A stretch of 11,664 nt of DNA from Mycobacterium sp. (lineage in GTDB: Bacteria; Actinomycetota; Actinomycetes; Mycobacteriales; Mycobacteriaceae), in NCBI GenBank assembly GCA_018500005.2, contig JAHBAP020000575.1, positions 1-11,664 of the forward strand. Reading direction: 5' to 3'. The notes under the pieces are model-generated. The model was not told where the DNA came from. It ran no database searches and saw nothing but the letters and a program-made list of their open reading frames with translations. Position numbers and translations under genes: made by a program. This document shows, piece by piece, positions 1-7,955 of this stretch (position 1 is its first letter; each line of letters starts with the position of its first letter).

Positions 1-516
1 CGCTGGGGCCTCATGCCGTTGCACCGCTCGGGCCGCACCAGCCGGCAGAACGCCGTGGACCGTGCCCTGGACCAGGTGCATGCCCGCGATCTCGGACAGA
101 CGCCGGTCGGGGTGATGTCCGGTGGCGAACTTCAACGAGTTCGGATCGCCCAGGCATTAGCCACCGACCCGGTACTGCTGCTGTGCGACGAACCGCTGTT
201 GAACCTCGACCCCGCCAACGCTCGCTTGGTGGCCGGACTGATCGATCAGCGCAGACGGGCGGGGACCGCCGTGCTATTCGTCACTCACGAGGTCAACCCG
301 GTGCTTCCCTACGTCGACCGGGTGCTCTATCTGGTGGGCGGCCGGTTCCGGATCGGCACGGTGGCCGAGGTGATGACCTCCGAGACCCTCTCGGCGCTCT
401 ACCAGGCCGATATCCAGGTGGTGCAGGTCGGAGATCGCTCCGGCAAATCCAAATACGTCGTGGTCGGCGAGCATCTCGACCATTCCGGGCACACCCACGG
501 GCACACCCATGAATGA
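1..516 (+). CDS. Metal (probably zinc) ABC transporter ATP-binding protein, 5'-truncated by window
   Basis: This is the nucleotide-binding subunit of a metal-ion ABC importer, which would power uptake from the cytoplasmic face of the membrane. The frame is open to base 1, so the N-terminus, including Walker A, lies outside the window; 171 residues are visible. In window numbering the ABC signature is MSGGE at 39-43 (usually LSGGQ). Walker B ends in Asp63-Glu64 (LLLCDEP), followed by a D-loop-like NLD, and the switch histidine is His96 in VTHE. The last 16 residues are His-rich (HLDHSGHTHGHTHE), a metal-binding style of tail that suggests zinc. The ORF overlaps the permease gene by 8 nt, so the two are probably translationally coupled. 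The substrate is inferred from the permease family and the tail; manganese or iron cannot be excluded. Confidence 0.88.
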   Translation, partial: RWGLMPLHRSGRTSRQNAVDRALDQVHARDLGQTPVGVMSGGELQRVRIAQALATDPVLLLCDEPLLNLDPANARLVAGLIDQRRRAGTAVLFVTHEVNPVLPYVDRVLYLVGGRFRIGTVAEVMTSETLSALYQADIQVVQVGDRSGKSKYVVVGEHLDHSGHTHGHTHE

Positions 517-1363
517 CAAGCTCACCCACCTGCTGAACAACCTGTTCGCCTTCGACGTCACCGCCGACCTGCTCAGCCGCGACTTCGTCCAGCAGGCACT
601 GCTCGCCGCAGCCTTGCTGGCACTGGTCGCCGGACTCATCGGCCCGTTCATCGTCATGCGGCAGATGTCCTTCGCCGTCCACGGATCCAGTGAACTATCG
701 CTCACCGGCGCGGCGTTCGCGCTGCTAACCGGAATCAACGTCGGGCTCGGCGCGCTGGTCGGAAGTGCCCTCGCGGCAATACTTTTCGGCGTTCTCGGTC
801 AGCGCGCCCGGGAACGCGACTCGGCGATCGGGGTGGTGATGGCATTCGGGCTCGGCCTTGCGGTGCTGTTCATCCATCTCTATCCCGGCCGTGCCGGGAC
901 CAGCTTCGCACTGCTGACCGGCCAGATCGTCGGCGTCGGCTACTCCGGACTGTTGCTGCTAAGCGTGGTGACCGTCCTGGTGATCTCGGTTCTGGCGGTG
1001 AGCTACCGGCCGCTGCTGTTCGCTACCGTCGACCCCGAGGTCGCTGCGGCGCGCGGGGTGCCGGTACGTGGACTGGGCATCGTTTTCGCCGCACTGGTCG
1101 GTGTCACGGCCGCGCAGGGGGTGCAGATCGTGGGCGCACTGCTGGTGATGTCGCTTCTCATCACGCCGGCCGCAGCGGCCGCCCGGGTCTTCACCTCCCC
1201 GGGGTCCACGATCGTCGCATCGGTGGTGTTCGCCGAACTGGCCGCGGTGGGCGGACTGGTGCTCTCGCTGGCACCGGGGGTTCCGGTTTCGGTGTTCGTC
1301 ACCACCATCTCGTTCGTCATCTACCTCGTGTGCTGGGCGGTCGGACGCCGGCAGGAGGCTTAG
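509..1363 (+). CDS. Metal ABC transporter permease, ABC-3 (ZnuB/MntB-like) family
   Basis: This is a 284-aa integral membrane permease that would form the channel for the ATPase encoded just upstream. The protein is almost wholly hydrophobic. Helices are evident at about 30-51, 66-96 (probably two), 104-124, 133-165 (one or two), 188-222 and 231-275, in line with the 7-9 segments usual for the family. Family-like stretches are VAGLIGPFIVMRQMSFAVHG near residue 40, GVVMAFGLGLAVLF near 108, and QIVGALLVMSLLITPAA near 206. The ATG at 509 lies inside the end of the ATPase gene (ATGAATGA), which supports this start. A substrate-binding lipoprotein (ZnuA-like) is not in the window and may lie upstream. 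Ion specificity is not visible; zinc is the best guess. Confidence 0.9.
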   Translation: MNDKLTHLLNNLFAFDVTADLLSRDFVQQALLAAALLALVAGLIGPFIVMRQMSFAVHGSSELSLTGAAFALLTGINVGLGALVGSALAAILFGVLGQRARERDSAIGVVMAFGLGLAVLFIHLYPGRAGTSFALLTGQIVGVGYSGLLLLSVVTVLVISVLAVSYRPLLFATVDPEVAAARGVPVRGLGIVFAALVGVTAAQGVQIVGALLVMSLLITPAAAAARVFTSPGSTIVASVVFAELAAVGGLVLSLAPGVPVSVFVTTISFVIYLVCWAVGRRQEA

Positions 1364-1376
1364 TCTGGCAACTGTG
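1361..1376 (+). promoter_or_regulatory. Candidate internal promoter with leaderless GTG start for pxpA
   Basis: TAGTCT at 1361-1366 fits the mycobacterial -10 pattern TANNNT and includes the permease stop codon. Seven bases separate it from the GTG at 1374, so transcription could begin on that GTG. The only SD-like sequence (GGAGG, 1354-1358) is 15 nt from the GTG, which is too far for normal use. No convincing -35 is visible. The same 7-nt spacing occurs at radA. Confidence 0.35.
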
Positions 1377-2144
1377 GGCCCTCTCCTCTCCCAGGTCGAC
1401 CTCAATGCCGACCTCGCTGAGGGGTTCGGGGTGTGGGAACTCGGCGACGACGACGCCATGCTCGGCATCGTCACCAGCGCCAATCTGGCCTGCGGGTTTC
1501 ATGCCGGCAATCCGGTCGGCCTGGCCCGCACCTGCCGCTTGGCGGCCGAACGAGGGGTCCGGATCGGTGCTCAGGTCGGCTACTTCGACCTCGCCGGATT
1601 CGGCAGGCGTCAGATCGAGGTGGCGCCGGCCGAGTTGGCCGCCGACGTGATCTACCAGATCGGTGCGCTGCAGGCCCTGGCCCGGGCGGCCGGATCGGAC
1701 CTCGCCTACGTCAAACCCCATGGCGCCCTCTACAACACCATCGTGGACAGGCGGGAGCAGGCCCGTGCGGTCGCCCAGGCGGTGCACGCCGTGGACCCCG
1801 GCCTACCGGTGCTCGGACTGGCGGGTTCGGTGTTCTTCGAGGAGGCCGAGGGACTCGGATTGCGCACCGTCGCCGAGGCATTCGCCGACCGCGCCTACCG
1901 CCCGGACGGAAAGCTGCTGCCGCGCAACGAGCCCGGTGCCGTGTTGCACGATCCTGAACAGATAGCGCAACGCGTGTTGACCATGGTGGAAACCGGGACG
2001 GTCACCGCCGGCGACGGCACCGTCATCGCCGTCGAAGTGGAATCGATATGCGTGCACGGTGATTCACCGGGGGCTGTCGGCATCGCCACGACGATCCGGG
2101 ATCGACTGCTGGAGAGCGGCGTGAAACTGGCAGCGTTCAGCTGA
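1374..2144 (+). CDS. pxpA: LamB/YcsF family protein, 5-oxoprolinase subunit A-like (PxpA)
   Basis: This 256-aa cytosolic protein belongs to the LamB/YcsF family. In E. coli PxpA works with PxpB and PxpC to cleave 5-oxoproline to glutamate using ATP. Diagnostic motifs are VDLNADL at 8-14, SANLACGFHAGNP at 35-47, GFGRR at 75-79, KPHGALYN at 114-121, EAFADRAY at 168-175 and CVHGD at 226-230. Length matches the family (about 250 aa). In the segment that reads AHPS(F/Y)PD in the E. coli-type enzyme, this protein has AQVGYFD (66-72), so a usually conserved histidine is glutamine. No pxpB or pxpC adjoins it, so the reaction is inferred from family only. It starts 10 nt after the permease and overlaps the next gene by 1 nt (TGATG). 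The GTG at 1374 is chosen because the conserved N-terminus begins at residue 8. Confidence 0.86.
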   Translation: MGPLLSQVDLNADLAEGFGVWELGDDDAMLGIVTSANLACGFHAGNPVGLARTCRLAAERGVRIGAQVGYFDLAGFGRRQIEVAPAELAADVIYQIGALQALARAAGSDLAYVKPHGALYNTIVDRREQARAVAQAVHAVDPGLPVLGLAGSVFFEEAEGLGLRTVAEAFADRAYRPDGKLLPRNEPGAVLHDPEQIAQRVLTMVETGTVTAGDGTVIAVEVESICVHGDSPGAVGIATTIRDRLLESGVKLAAFS

Positions 2145-3070
2145 TGCGCGCCAAGGTCGGACGGCCCGACATCACCAGGTACCGGGATTATTTCCACGTT
2201 CCGATCGCCGGACTGGACGCGCCACTGACCGTCACGTGGATGGGTGTGTCGACGCTGCTGGTCGACGACGGATCCTCAGCACTGCTGACCGATGGTTTCT
2301 TCTCCCGGCCCAGCCTTCTCGAGGTGGGGCTGCGCAAGCTGACGCCATCCGCCGCCAGGATCGAGGAAGCGCTGGACCGGGCGGGCATCAGACGACTGGC
2401 CGCGGTGCTGCCGGTGCACACCCACTATGACCACGCCCTCGACAGCGCGGCGGTCGCCGAACGTACCGGGGCACTGATCGTGGGTGGCGAGTCAGCCGCC
2501 AATATAGGCCGGGGACAGGGACTTTCCGAGAACCGCATCGTGGTGGCGACGCCAGGCACGACGCTGACCCTCGGCGCTTTCGACGTGACTCTCATCAATT
2601 CCGACCATTGTCCGCCGGACCGGTTTCCGGGGTCCATCGCCGCTCCGGTCGTCCCGCCGGCAAAGGCGTCGGCCTACCGGTGCGGCGAGGCCTGGTCGAC
2701 ATTGGTGGTGCACCGCCCGAGCGGTCGCAGGCTGCTGATCCAGGGCAGTGCCGGATTCGTGCCGGGGGCGTTGGCCGGGCGGCAGGCCGAGGTGGCCTAC
2801 CTCGGGATCGGACAACTCGGGGTGCAACCAGAGAGATACATCAGGCAGTACTGGAACGAGACGGTCCGGACCGTAGGCGCCAAGCGGGTGGTTCTAATCC
2901 ACTGGGATGACTTCTTCCGCCCGCTGAGCGCGCCGCTGCGGGCGCTGCCGTACGCCGGCGACGACCTGGATGTGAGTATGCGGGTGTTGACCGCGTTAGC
3001 CGAACGCGACGGTGTCGCAATTCATCTGCCGCAGCTGTGGGAGCGATCCGATCCGTGGATCAGCGCTTGA
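2144..3070 (+). CDS. MBL-fold metal-dependent hydrolase (Rv3577-like)
   Basis: This 308-aa protein has the metallo-beta-lactamase fold and is closest in style to UlaG/NAPE-PLD-like hydrolases. The metal motif HTHYDH is at 92-97. Further candidate ligands are His155 (SDHCPP) and His253 (LIHWDD). Where most MBL enzymes carry a bridging Asp, this one reads LIQGSAGF (198-205), with no acidic residue. That may mean one metal site or a subfamily variant. No signal peptide is evident, so a cytosolic location is likely. Its ATG shares one base with the pxpA stop, which implies translational coupling. From memory it corresponds in position and type to Rv3577 of M. tuberculosis. The substrate is unknown. 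Confidence 0.85.
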   Translation: MRAKVGRPDITRYRDYFHVPIAGLDAPLTVTWMGVSTLLVDDGSSALLTDGFFSRPSLLEVGLRKLTPSAARIEEALDRAGIRRLAAVLPVHTHYDHALDSAAVAERTGALIVGGESAANIGRGQGLSENRIVVATPGTTLTLGAFDVTLINSDHCPPDRFPGSIAAPVVPPAKASAYRCGEAWSTLVVHRPSGRRLLIQGSAGFVPGALAGRQAEVAYLGIGQLGVQPERYIRQYWNETVRTVGAKRVVLIHWDDFFRPLSAPLRALPYAGDDLDVSMRVLTALAERDGVAIHLPQLWERSDPWISA

Positions 3071-3095
3071 TGCGCTCGCCCGAGTCATCTCCGGG

Positions 3096-4043
3096 TCATC
3101 GCCGGCGTTGCCGGGCCACCTCGGCGAGCACCACCCCGGTGGCCACCGCAGCGTTGAGGGACTCGGCAGGCCCGGCCATCGGAATGGACACCACCGCGTC
3201 GCAGTTCTGCCGAACCAGCCGCGACAACCCCTTGCCCTCGGACCCGACCACTACGACCAGTGGACCCGACGCGTCGAACTGATCGACGGTGGTGTCGCCC
3301 TCGGCATCCAGTCCGACGACCTGCAGACCCGCGTCGGCCCAGTCCTTCAGTGTCCGGTTGAGATTGGTGGCCCGCGCCACCGGGACCCGGGCGGCGGCGC
3401 CCGCACTAGTTCGCCAAGCCACCGCGGTCACCGACGCCGAACGACGCTGCGGGATCAGCACACCGTGCCCCGCGAACGCCGCCACCGATCGGATGATCGC
3501 CCCGAGGTTGCGCGGGTCGGAGATGTTGTCCAATGCCACCAGCAGCGCTGGCTGCACATCGCTTGTGGCGGCGGCCAGCAGGTCGTCGGGATGTGTGTAT
3601 GCATAGGGCGGAACCTGAAGTGCGATCCCCTGATGCAACCCGTTGGAGCTCATCCGATCCAGATCGCTGCGGGGTACCTCCAAAATGGCAATACCGCGAT
3701 CTGCAGCCAGGGTCACCGACTCGGTCAACCGCTCGTCGGCCTCGGTTCCCAGCGCCACGTAGAGCGCGGAGGCCGGGGCGTCGGCCCGGAGACACTCCAG
3801 CACCGGATTGCGGCCGAGCACCATCTCGGTCTCGTCGGCAGGCTTGCCGGCCGGCCTTCCAGCAGCCTTGCGGGCCTTGGCCGCAGCCTTGCGCGCAGCC
3901 GGGTGCCCCGGGCGCATATGAGCCGGCGGAGTCGCTCCGCGGCCCTCCAGACCACGGCGGCGGTTGCCGCCGGACCCGACCGTCGGGCCCTTCTTGGTGC
4001 CTTCTTTGCGGATTGCGCCGCGGCGCTTCGAGTTACCGGCCAT
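3096..4043 (-). CDS. rlmB: 23S rRNA 2'-O-methyltransferase, TrmH/SpoU family (RlmB/TsnR-like)
   Basis: This is a 315-aa SPOUT-class methyltransferase. RlmB uses S-adenosylmethionine to methylate a guanosine 2'-O in 23S rRNA. Residues 1-72 are a disordered tail rich in Lys, Arg, Gly and Ala, common in actinobacterial members. A SpoU substrate-binding domain follows at about 74-147 ([12 protein letters not shown] to GIALQVPP). The knotted catalytic domain has motif 1 at 172-187 ([16 protein letters not shown]), motif 2 at 265-276 ([12 protein letters not shown]) and motif 3 at 286-301 ([16 protein letters not shown]). An in-frame ATG at 4073 exists, but the ATG at 4043 shares a base with the cysS stop (TAATG) and begins the conserved tail, so it is preferred. 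It is the last gene of the carD operon and converges on the MBL gene across 25 bp. The exact RNA target is inferred from the family. Confidence 0.9.
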   Translation of the reverse strand: MAGNSKRRGAIRKEGTKKGPTVGSGGNRRRGLEGRGATPPAHMRPGHPAARKAAAKARKAAGRPAGKPADETEMVLGRNPVLECLRADAPASALYVALGTEADERLTESVTLAADRGIAILEVPRSDLDRMSSNGLHQGIALQVPPYAYTHPDDLLAAATSDVQPALLVALDNISDPRNLGAIIRSVAAFAGHGVLIPQRRSASVTAVAWRTSAGAAARVPVARATNLNRTLKDWADAGLQVVGLDAEGDTTVDQFDASGPLVVVVGSEGKGLSRLVRQNCDAVVSIPMAGPAESLNAAVATGVVLAEVARQRRR

Positions 4044-5449
4044 TACGCGGAATTCCCATCCAGTAGCGCCCATTGCGGACCATCGGAAGTATCGGTGACC
4101 TCGATACCAGCCTCTTTGAGTCGGTCGCGGATGGCGTCCGCTTCGGCCCAGTCCCGGCGCTGGCGGGCGTCGTCACGGCGCCGCAACCCCGCCCCCGCCA
4201 GGACATCGACGGCAGCCAAAGCGGCCGCCGTCTCGTCTCGGGACTCCCATCGACCATCGAGGGGGTCGCATCCGAGAATCGCCGTCATAGCCCGGATTTC
4301 ACCGGCCTTCGCCAGCGCCTTGTCGTGGTCGCCGGCTTCCAGCGCCCGATTTCCCTCGGCCCGTGTGGCATGCACCTCGGCCAGCGCGGCAGGGACGCCC
4401 AGGTCGTCGTCGAGTGCCGCGCCGAACTTCTCGGTCCAGGTGGTCGGCGTCACCGCGCCCACCCGGGTTCGGACGCGATGCAGGAACTCCTCGATGCCGG
4501 AGTAGGCCCGCGCCGCGTCCTGCAGTGCCGTCTCGGTGAACTCCAGCATGGACCGGTAGTGGGCGCTGCCGAGGTAGTAACGCAGTTCGGCGGGCCGAAC
4601 CCGTTGCAGGACAGCGGGAATCGCCAGCACGTTGCCCAGCGACTTACTCATCTTTTCGCCGCCCATCGTCACCCAGCCGTTGTGCATCCAGAAGTTGGCG
4701 AATCCATCACCGGCAGCCCTGGCCTGGGCGATCTCGTTCTCGTGGTGCGGGAAGACCAGATCCATTCCGCCGCAATGGATGTCGAACTGCGCACCGAGGT
4801 ACTCATGGGCCATCGCTACGCACTCTGAGTGCCAGCCCGGACGCCCGCGGCCCCACGGCGTGGGCCAGGAAGGCTCCCCGGGCTTGGCGCCCTTCCAGAG
4901 CGTGAAGTCGCGCTGGTCACGCTTGCCGGTGCCGGCACCCTCGCCCTGATGGACGTCGTCGATCCGGTGACCGGACAACCGGCCGTACTCCGGAAAGCTC
5001 AGGACGTCGAAATAGACGTCGCCGGCGCCGGTGTAGGCGTGGCCGGTGTCGATCAGACGCTCGATGAGGTCGACGATCTGGGTGATGTGCCCCGTGGCCC
5101 GCGGTTCGGCTGACGGTGGCAGTACGCCCAATGCGTCATAGGCGGCGGTGAATGCCCGTTCGTGGGTCGCGGCCCACTCCCACCACGGACGACCGGCTTC
5201 GGCGGCTTTGGTGAGGATCTTGTCATCGATATCTGTGACGTTGCGGATGAACGCGACATCGAATCCCTTCGCCATCAACCACCGGCGCAGCACATCGAAG
5301 GCCACCCCACTGCGCACGTGCCCGATGTGGGGCAGTCCCTGAACGGTGGCGCCGCACAGGTAGATCGAGGCGTGGCCGGGCCGCAACGGTACGAAGTCGC
5401 GAACGGCACCGGAGTAGGTGTCGTGCAGGCGCAGGCCGGGGGTGGTCAC
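4043..5449 (-). CDS. cysS: Cysteinyl-tRNA synthetase
   Basis: This 468-aa class I synthetase charges tRNA-Cys with cysteine in the cytosol. The HIGH signature is intact at 41-44 and KMSKS at 266-270. The zinc site used to select cysteine is present: Cys32, Cys210 (WHSEC), His235 and Glu239 (FPHHENE). The C-terminal helical and anticodon-binding region runs from about 310 to 468. Length is close to that of the E. coli enzyme (461 aa). Mycobacteria also carry the paralogue MshC of mycothiol synthesis. The full length and the position beside ispF and rlmB favour CysS, the Rv3580c equivalent. Translation starts at a GTG 11 nt after the ispF stop, and the stop overlaps the rlmB ATG by one base. 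Confidence 0.96.
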   Translation of the reverse strand: MTTPGLRLHDTYSGAVRDFVPLRPGHASIYLCGATVQGLPHIGHVRSGVAFDVLRRWLMAKGFDVAFIRNVTDIDDKILTKAAEAGRPWWEWAATHERAFTAAYDALGVLPPSAEPRATGHITQIVDLIERLIDTGHAYTGAGDVYFDVLSFPEYGRLSGHRIDDVHQGEGAGTGKRDQRDFTLWKGAKPGEPSWPTPWGRGRPGWHSECVAMAHEYLGAQFDIHCGGMDLVFPHHENEIAQARAAGDGFANFWMHNGWVTMGGEKMSKSLGNVLAIPAVLQRVRPAELRYYLGSAHYRSMLEFTETALQDAARAYSGIEEFLHRVRTRVGAVTPTTWTEKFGAALDDDLGVPAALAEVHATRAEGNRALEAGDHDKALAKAGEIRAMTAILGCDPLDGRWESRDETAAALAAVDVLAGAGLRRRDDARQRRDWAEADAIRDRLKEAGIEVTDTSDGPQWALLDGNSA

Positions 5450-5460
5450 GACGTGGCAGC

Positions 5461-5940
5461 TTACCGGGACGCCTGCACGACCAAAGCAGTCGCGACAGCC
5501 GCCATTCCCTCACCGCGGCCGGTCAGTCCCAGACCGTCGGTGGTGGTGGCCGACACCGAAACCGGCGCACCGAGCAGATCGGAGAGAACTTTCTGGGCCT
5601 CATCGCGCCGCGGCCCCACCTTGGGTCGGTTGGCGATCACCTGAACGGCAGCATTGCCGACGGTGAATCCGGCACCGCTGAGCAGTTCGCGCACGTGGGT
5701 CAACATCTGGGCTCCGGTGGCACCGCTCCACTGCGGTTGGTCGACGCCGAAGACTCCGCCGAGGTCGCCGAGTCCGGCGGCCGAGAGCAACGCATCGCAC
5801 AGGGCGTGCACCGCGACGTCGCCGTCTGAGTGTCCGGAGCAGCCGTCAGCACCCTCGAACCGCAGTCCGAGCAGCCAACACGGCCGGCCGGGCTCGAGGG
5901 GATGAACGTCGGTGCCGATACCGACCCGGGGCAGCGTCAC
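5461..5940 (-). CDS. ispF: 2-C-methyl-D-erythritol 2,4-cyclodiphosphate synthase
   Basis: IspF converts CDP-ME 2-phosphate to the cyclodiphosphate MEcPP and releases CMP, in the MEP isoprenoid pathway. The 159-aa length is normal for the family, which acts as a trimer. Metal ligands Asp11 and His13 (GTDVHPL) and His45 are present, with the loop [10 protein letters not shown] at 36-45. The C-terminal signatures [14 protein letters not shown] (132-145) are intact. The GTG start overlaps the ispD stop by 4 nt (GTGA), the classic coupled arrangement, so the two consecutive-pathway enzymes are probably made together. No oddities are seen. Confidence 0.96.
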   Translation of the reverse strand: MTLPRVGIGTDVHPLEPGRPCWLLGLRFEGADGCSGHSDGDVAVHALCDALLSAAGLGDLGGVFGVDQPQWSGATGAQMLTHVRELLSGAGFTVGNAAVQVIANRPKVGPRRDEAQKVLSDLLGAPVSVSATTTDGLGLTGRGEGMAAVATALVVQASR

Positions 5941-6605
5941 TCTCCCAGAACCGCCCGGGCCAACTGAAGATCCAGTGCTGTGGTGATTTTGAAGGCAAGT
6001 GGGTCACCTGCCACGGTGTGGACCGGAGTGCCGATGTTCTCCACCAGCGAGGCGTCGTCGGTCACCGCGAACGAACCCGCACGTTGGTAGGCGCGGCGAA
6101 GCAGATCCGTCTCGAACCCCTGTGGGGTCTGTACCGCACGCAGGCCGGAGCGCTCGGGGGTGCCCAGCACGACGCCGTTGGCATCGATGGCCTTGATCGT
6201 GTCGACGACCGGCAGCACTGGGATGACTGCCCGCATGCCCTCGCTCAGGGCGTGGACCACGCGTTGAATCTGGTCGACCGGCGTCAGTGGTCGGGCAGCA
6301 TCGTGAACCACGACGAATTCCGGATCACCCGCGGAGTCCAACGCCATTCGGACGGTGTCCTGACGCTGCGGACCGCCCTCGACGACAGTGGCCCGACCGT
6401 TCAACAAGGCAGCCGTCTGATCGACCCGATCGCCAGGCACTGCCACCACCACGGCATCGACGACACCGGACGCGAGCAGGCGATCGACTGTCAGTTCCAG
6501 CATGGTTCGGCCGCCGAGATCAACGAATGCCTTGGCGACACCTGCACCGAGTCGTTCTCCGCTGCCGGCAGCCGGGACGACAGCGACGGTTCGTGCCACC
6601 GTCAC
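5937..6605 (-). CDS. ispD: 2-C-methyl-D-erythritol 4-phosphate cytidylyltransferase
   Basis: IspD joins CTP and MEP to give CDP-ME, the third step of the MEP pathway; IspE (not in this window) and then IspF act next. The 222-aa protein has a Rossmann-like nucleotidyltransferase fold. The CTP loop [10 protein letters not shown] is at 11-20, with catalytic Arg18 and Lys25. GGPQRQDTV lies at 77-85, VHDAARP at 100-106, TPQGF at 160-164, TDDAS at 182-186 and GDPLAFKIT at 200-208 (Lys206). The ORF begins with GTG at 6605, but an SD-like GAGGGG directly abuts it. A second GTG at 6599 (MARTVAVV...) would have better spacing and may be the true start. It follows carD after a 30-nt gap that holds a hairpin. 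Confidence 0.95.
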   Translation of the reverse strand: MTVARTVAVVPAAGSGERLGAGVAKAFVDLGGRTMLELTVDRLLASGVVDAVVVAVPGDRVDQTAALLNGRATVVEGGPQRQDTVRMALDSAGDPEFVVVHDAARPLTPVDQIQRVVHALSEGMRAVIPVLPVVDTIKAIDANGVVLGTPERSGLRAVQTPQGFETDLLRRAYQRAGSFAVTDDASLVENIGTPVHTVAGDPLAFKITTALDLQLARAVLGE

Positions 6606-6611
6606 CCCTCT

Positions 6612-6633
6612 GCGCTGTCAATCGTCACAGCGC
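6612..6633 (-). other. Intercistronic hairpin between carD and ispD
   Basis: GCGCTGT (6612-6618) and ACAGCGC (6627-6633) form a perfect 7-bp stem with an 8-nt loop. It fills most of the 30-nt gap after the carD stop. No T-run follows, so it does not look like an intrinsic terminator. It ends just before the purine-rich RBS of ispD and could protect carD mRNA 3' ends or tune ispD translation. That role is inferred. Confidence 0.4.
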
Positions 6634-6635
6634 CT

Positions 6636-7193
<558 letters not shown>

Positions 7194-7222
7194 TCAGGGG
7201 CACCGCAGCCGGATGCCAGGGG

Positions 7223-7341
7223 TTGACAACCGCGCAAATGTCTGTATCGCGCCCAAATCGCCGCCCCGATGATCGACGCACACTGCCCGGATAATCGCCC
7301 TTGTCTACCGCGCGGCGGTCCGACCTACTACTCTCCATAGT
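7223..7341 (+). promoter_or_regulatory. Candidate lpqE promoter region
   Basis: Several plus-strand elements could drive lpqE. A perfect TTGACA (7223-7228) is followed after 16 nt by a weaker TATCGC (7245-7250). GATAAT lies at 7290-7295, and TACTCT (TANNNT type) at 7329-7334. The last would start transcription near 7341, just before a strong hairpin. Only one or two are likely to be real, and sequence alone does not decide. Nothing coding is seen in 7125-7389. Confidence 0.4.
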
Positions 7342-7346
7342 CGAAC

Positions 7347-7369
7347 CGCGGCGGCTTTCGCCGACCGCG
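7347..7369 (+). other. GC-rich 5' leader hairpin before lpqE
   Basis: CGCGGCGGC (7347-7355) pairs with GCCG-A-CCGCG (7360-7369) to give nine G-C pairs with one bulged A7364 and a TTTC tetraloop. It sits 9 nt before the SD. If transcription starts at about 7341 it would cap the 5' end of the mRNA, where such hairpins often increase stability. Confidence 0.45.
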
Positions 7370-7378
7370 TCGCCGAGC

Positions 7379-7384
7379 AGGAGG
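7379..7384 (+). promoter_or_regulatory. Ribosome binding site of lpqE
   Basis: AGGAGG, a perfect Shine-Dalgarno core, lies 5 nt before the GTG at 7390. It fixes that GTG as the lpqE start. Confidence 0.8.
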
Positions 7385-7389
7385 CTGCT

Positions 7390-7905
7390 GTGAACCGCTT
7401 GTCTAACCGCCTCGTCGCCGCGTCCGCGGGCCTCGCGGCCTGCGCGCTGGTCCTCACCGGTTGCGGCTCCGGTCAGATCTCCCAGCCCGCCGACCAGCAA
7501 GCCGCGGTCAACGGCAGCTCGGCCAATGTGAAGAACATCGCGCTGCGCAACGTCCACATCCTGGCGGCGCAGAGTGGCGACTTCCTGCAGCCGGGCAAGA
7601 CCGTGCCGCTCGTCTTCGTCGCCGCCAACAACTCACCCGACGTCAACGACAAACTGGTCGGAATCACTTCCGACGTCGGCGCCGTGACACTTTCCGGCGA
7701 CGGCTCCATCCCGGCCGGTCGCGCCCTGGTGGTATCGGCCAAGAGTGCCACTGAGGCGATGGGTAGCGTCAAGGCGGCAACCGCCGAGGTGGCGCTGAGC
7801 AAGCCGATCACCAACGGGCTCACCTACAACTTCACTTTCAACTTCGAGAAGGCGGGGCAGACCACAGTCGCCGTGCCGATCTCGGCCAGCGAGAACGTCC
7901 GCTAG
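7390..7905 (+). CDS. lpqE: Lipoprotein LpqE
   Basis: This 171-aa exported lipoprotein matches LpqE (Rv3584) of M. tuberculosis, whose function is not known to me. Residues 1-24 are a signal peptide with a basic start (MNRLSNR) and a hydrophobic core. The lipobox LTGC puts the lipidated cysteine at residue 25, so the mature protein is anchored in the cell envelope. The mature part looks like a beta-rich single domain. The most conserved-looking segments are NNSPDVNDKLVGITSDVG (80-97) and GLTYNFTFNFEKAGQ (143-157). The layout recalls PCu(A)C-type periplasmic domains but lacks their His/Met copper ligands, so copper binding is not claimed. It is divergent from carD and 80 bp ahead of radA. Confidence 0.92.
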   Translation: MNRLSNRLVAASAGLAACALVLTGCGSGQISQPADQQAAVNGSSANVKNIALRNVHILAAQSGDFLQPGKTVPLVFVAANNSPDVNDKLVGITSDVGAVTLSGDGSIPAGRALVVSAKSATEAMGSVKAATAEVALSKPITNGLTYNFTFNFEKAGQTTVAVPISASENVR

Positions 7906-7946
7906 TCAGCCAACCACCGCGGGAGCTGACATTGCCCCGCGCGGGG
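7905..7946 (+). other. Inverted repeat and 12-bp palindrome after lpqE
   Basis: GTCAGC (7905-7910) and GCTGAC (7925-7930) could form a 6-bp stem over 14 nt directly at the lpqE stop. A perfect palindrome CCCCGCGCGGGG (7935-7946) follows. There is no T-tract, so a terminator role is uncertain. The palindrome lies about 40-51 bp before the predicted radA start and might be a protein-binding site. Confidence 0.3.
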
Positions 7947-7955
7947 TGACCTGAA

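Noticed and set aside
3062..3076. AGCGC/GCGCT stem between the MBL gene and rlmB as a terminator
   Set aside because: It has only 5 bp and no T-tract, and half of it is MBL coding sequence. It is too weak to annotate.
3012..4505. 497-codon plus-strand open frame
   Set aside because: It lies opposite rlmB and cysS, both strongly identified, and its Arg/Ser/Gly-rich translation has no recognisable domain. It is a high-GC shadow.
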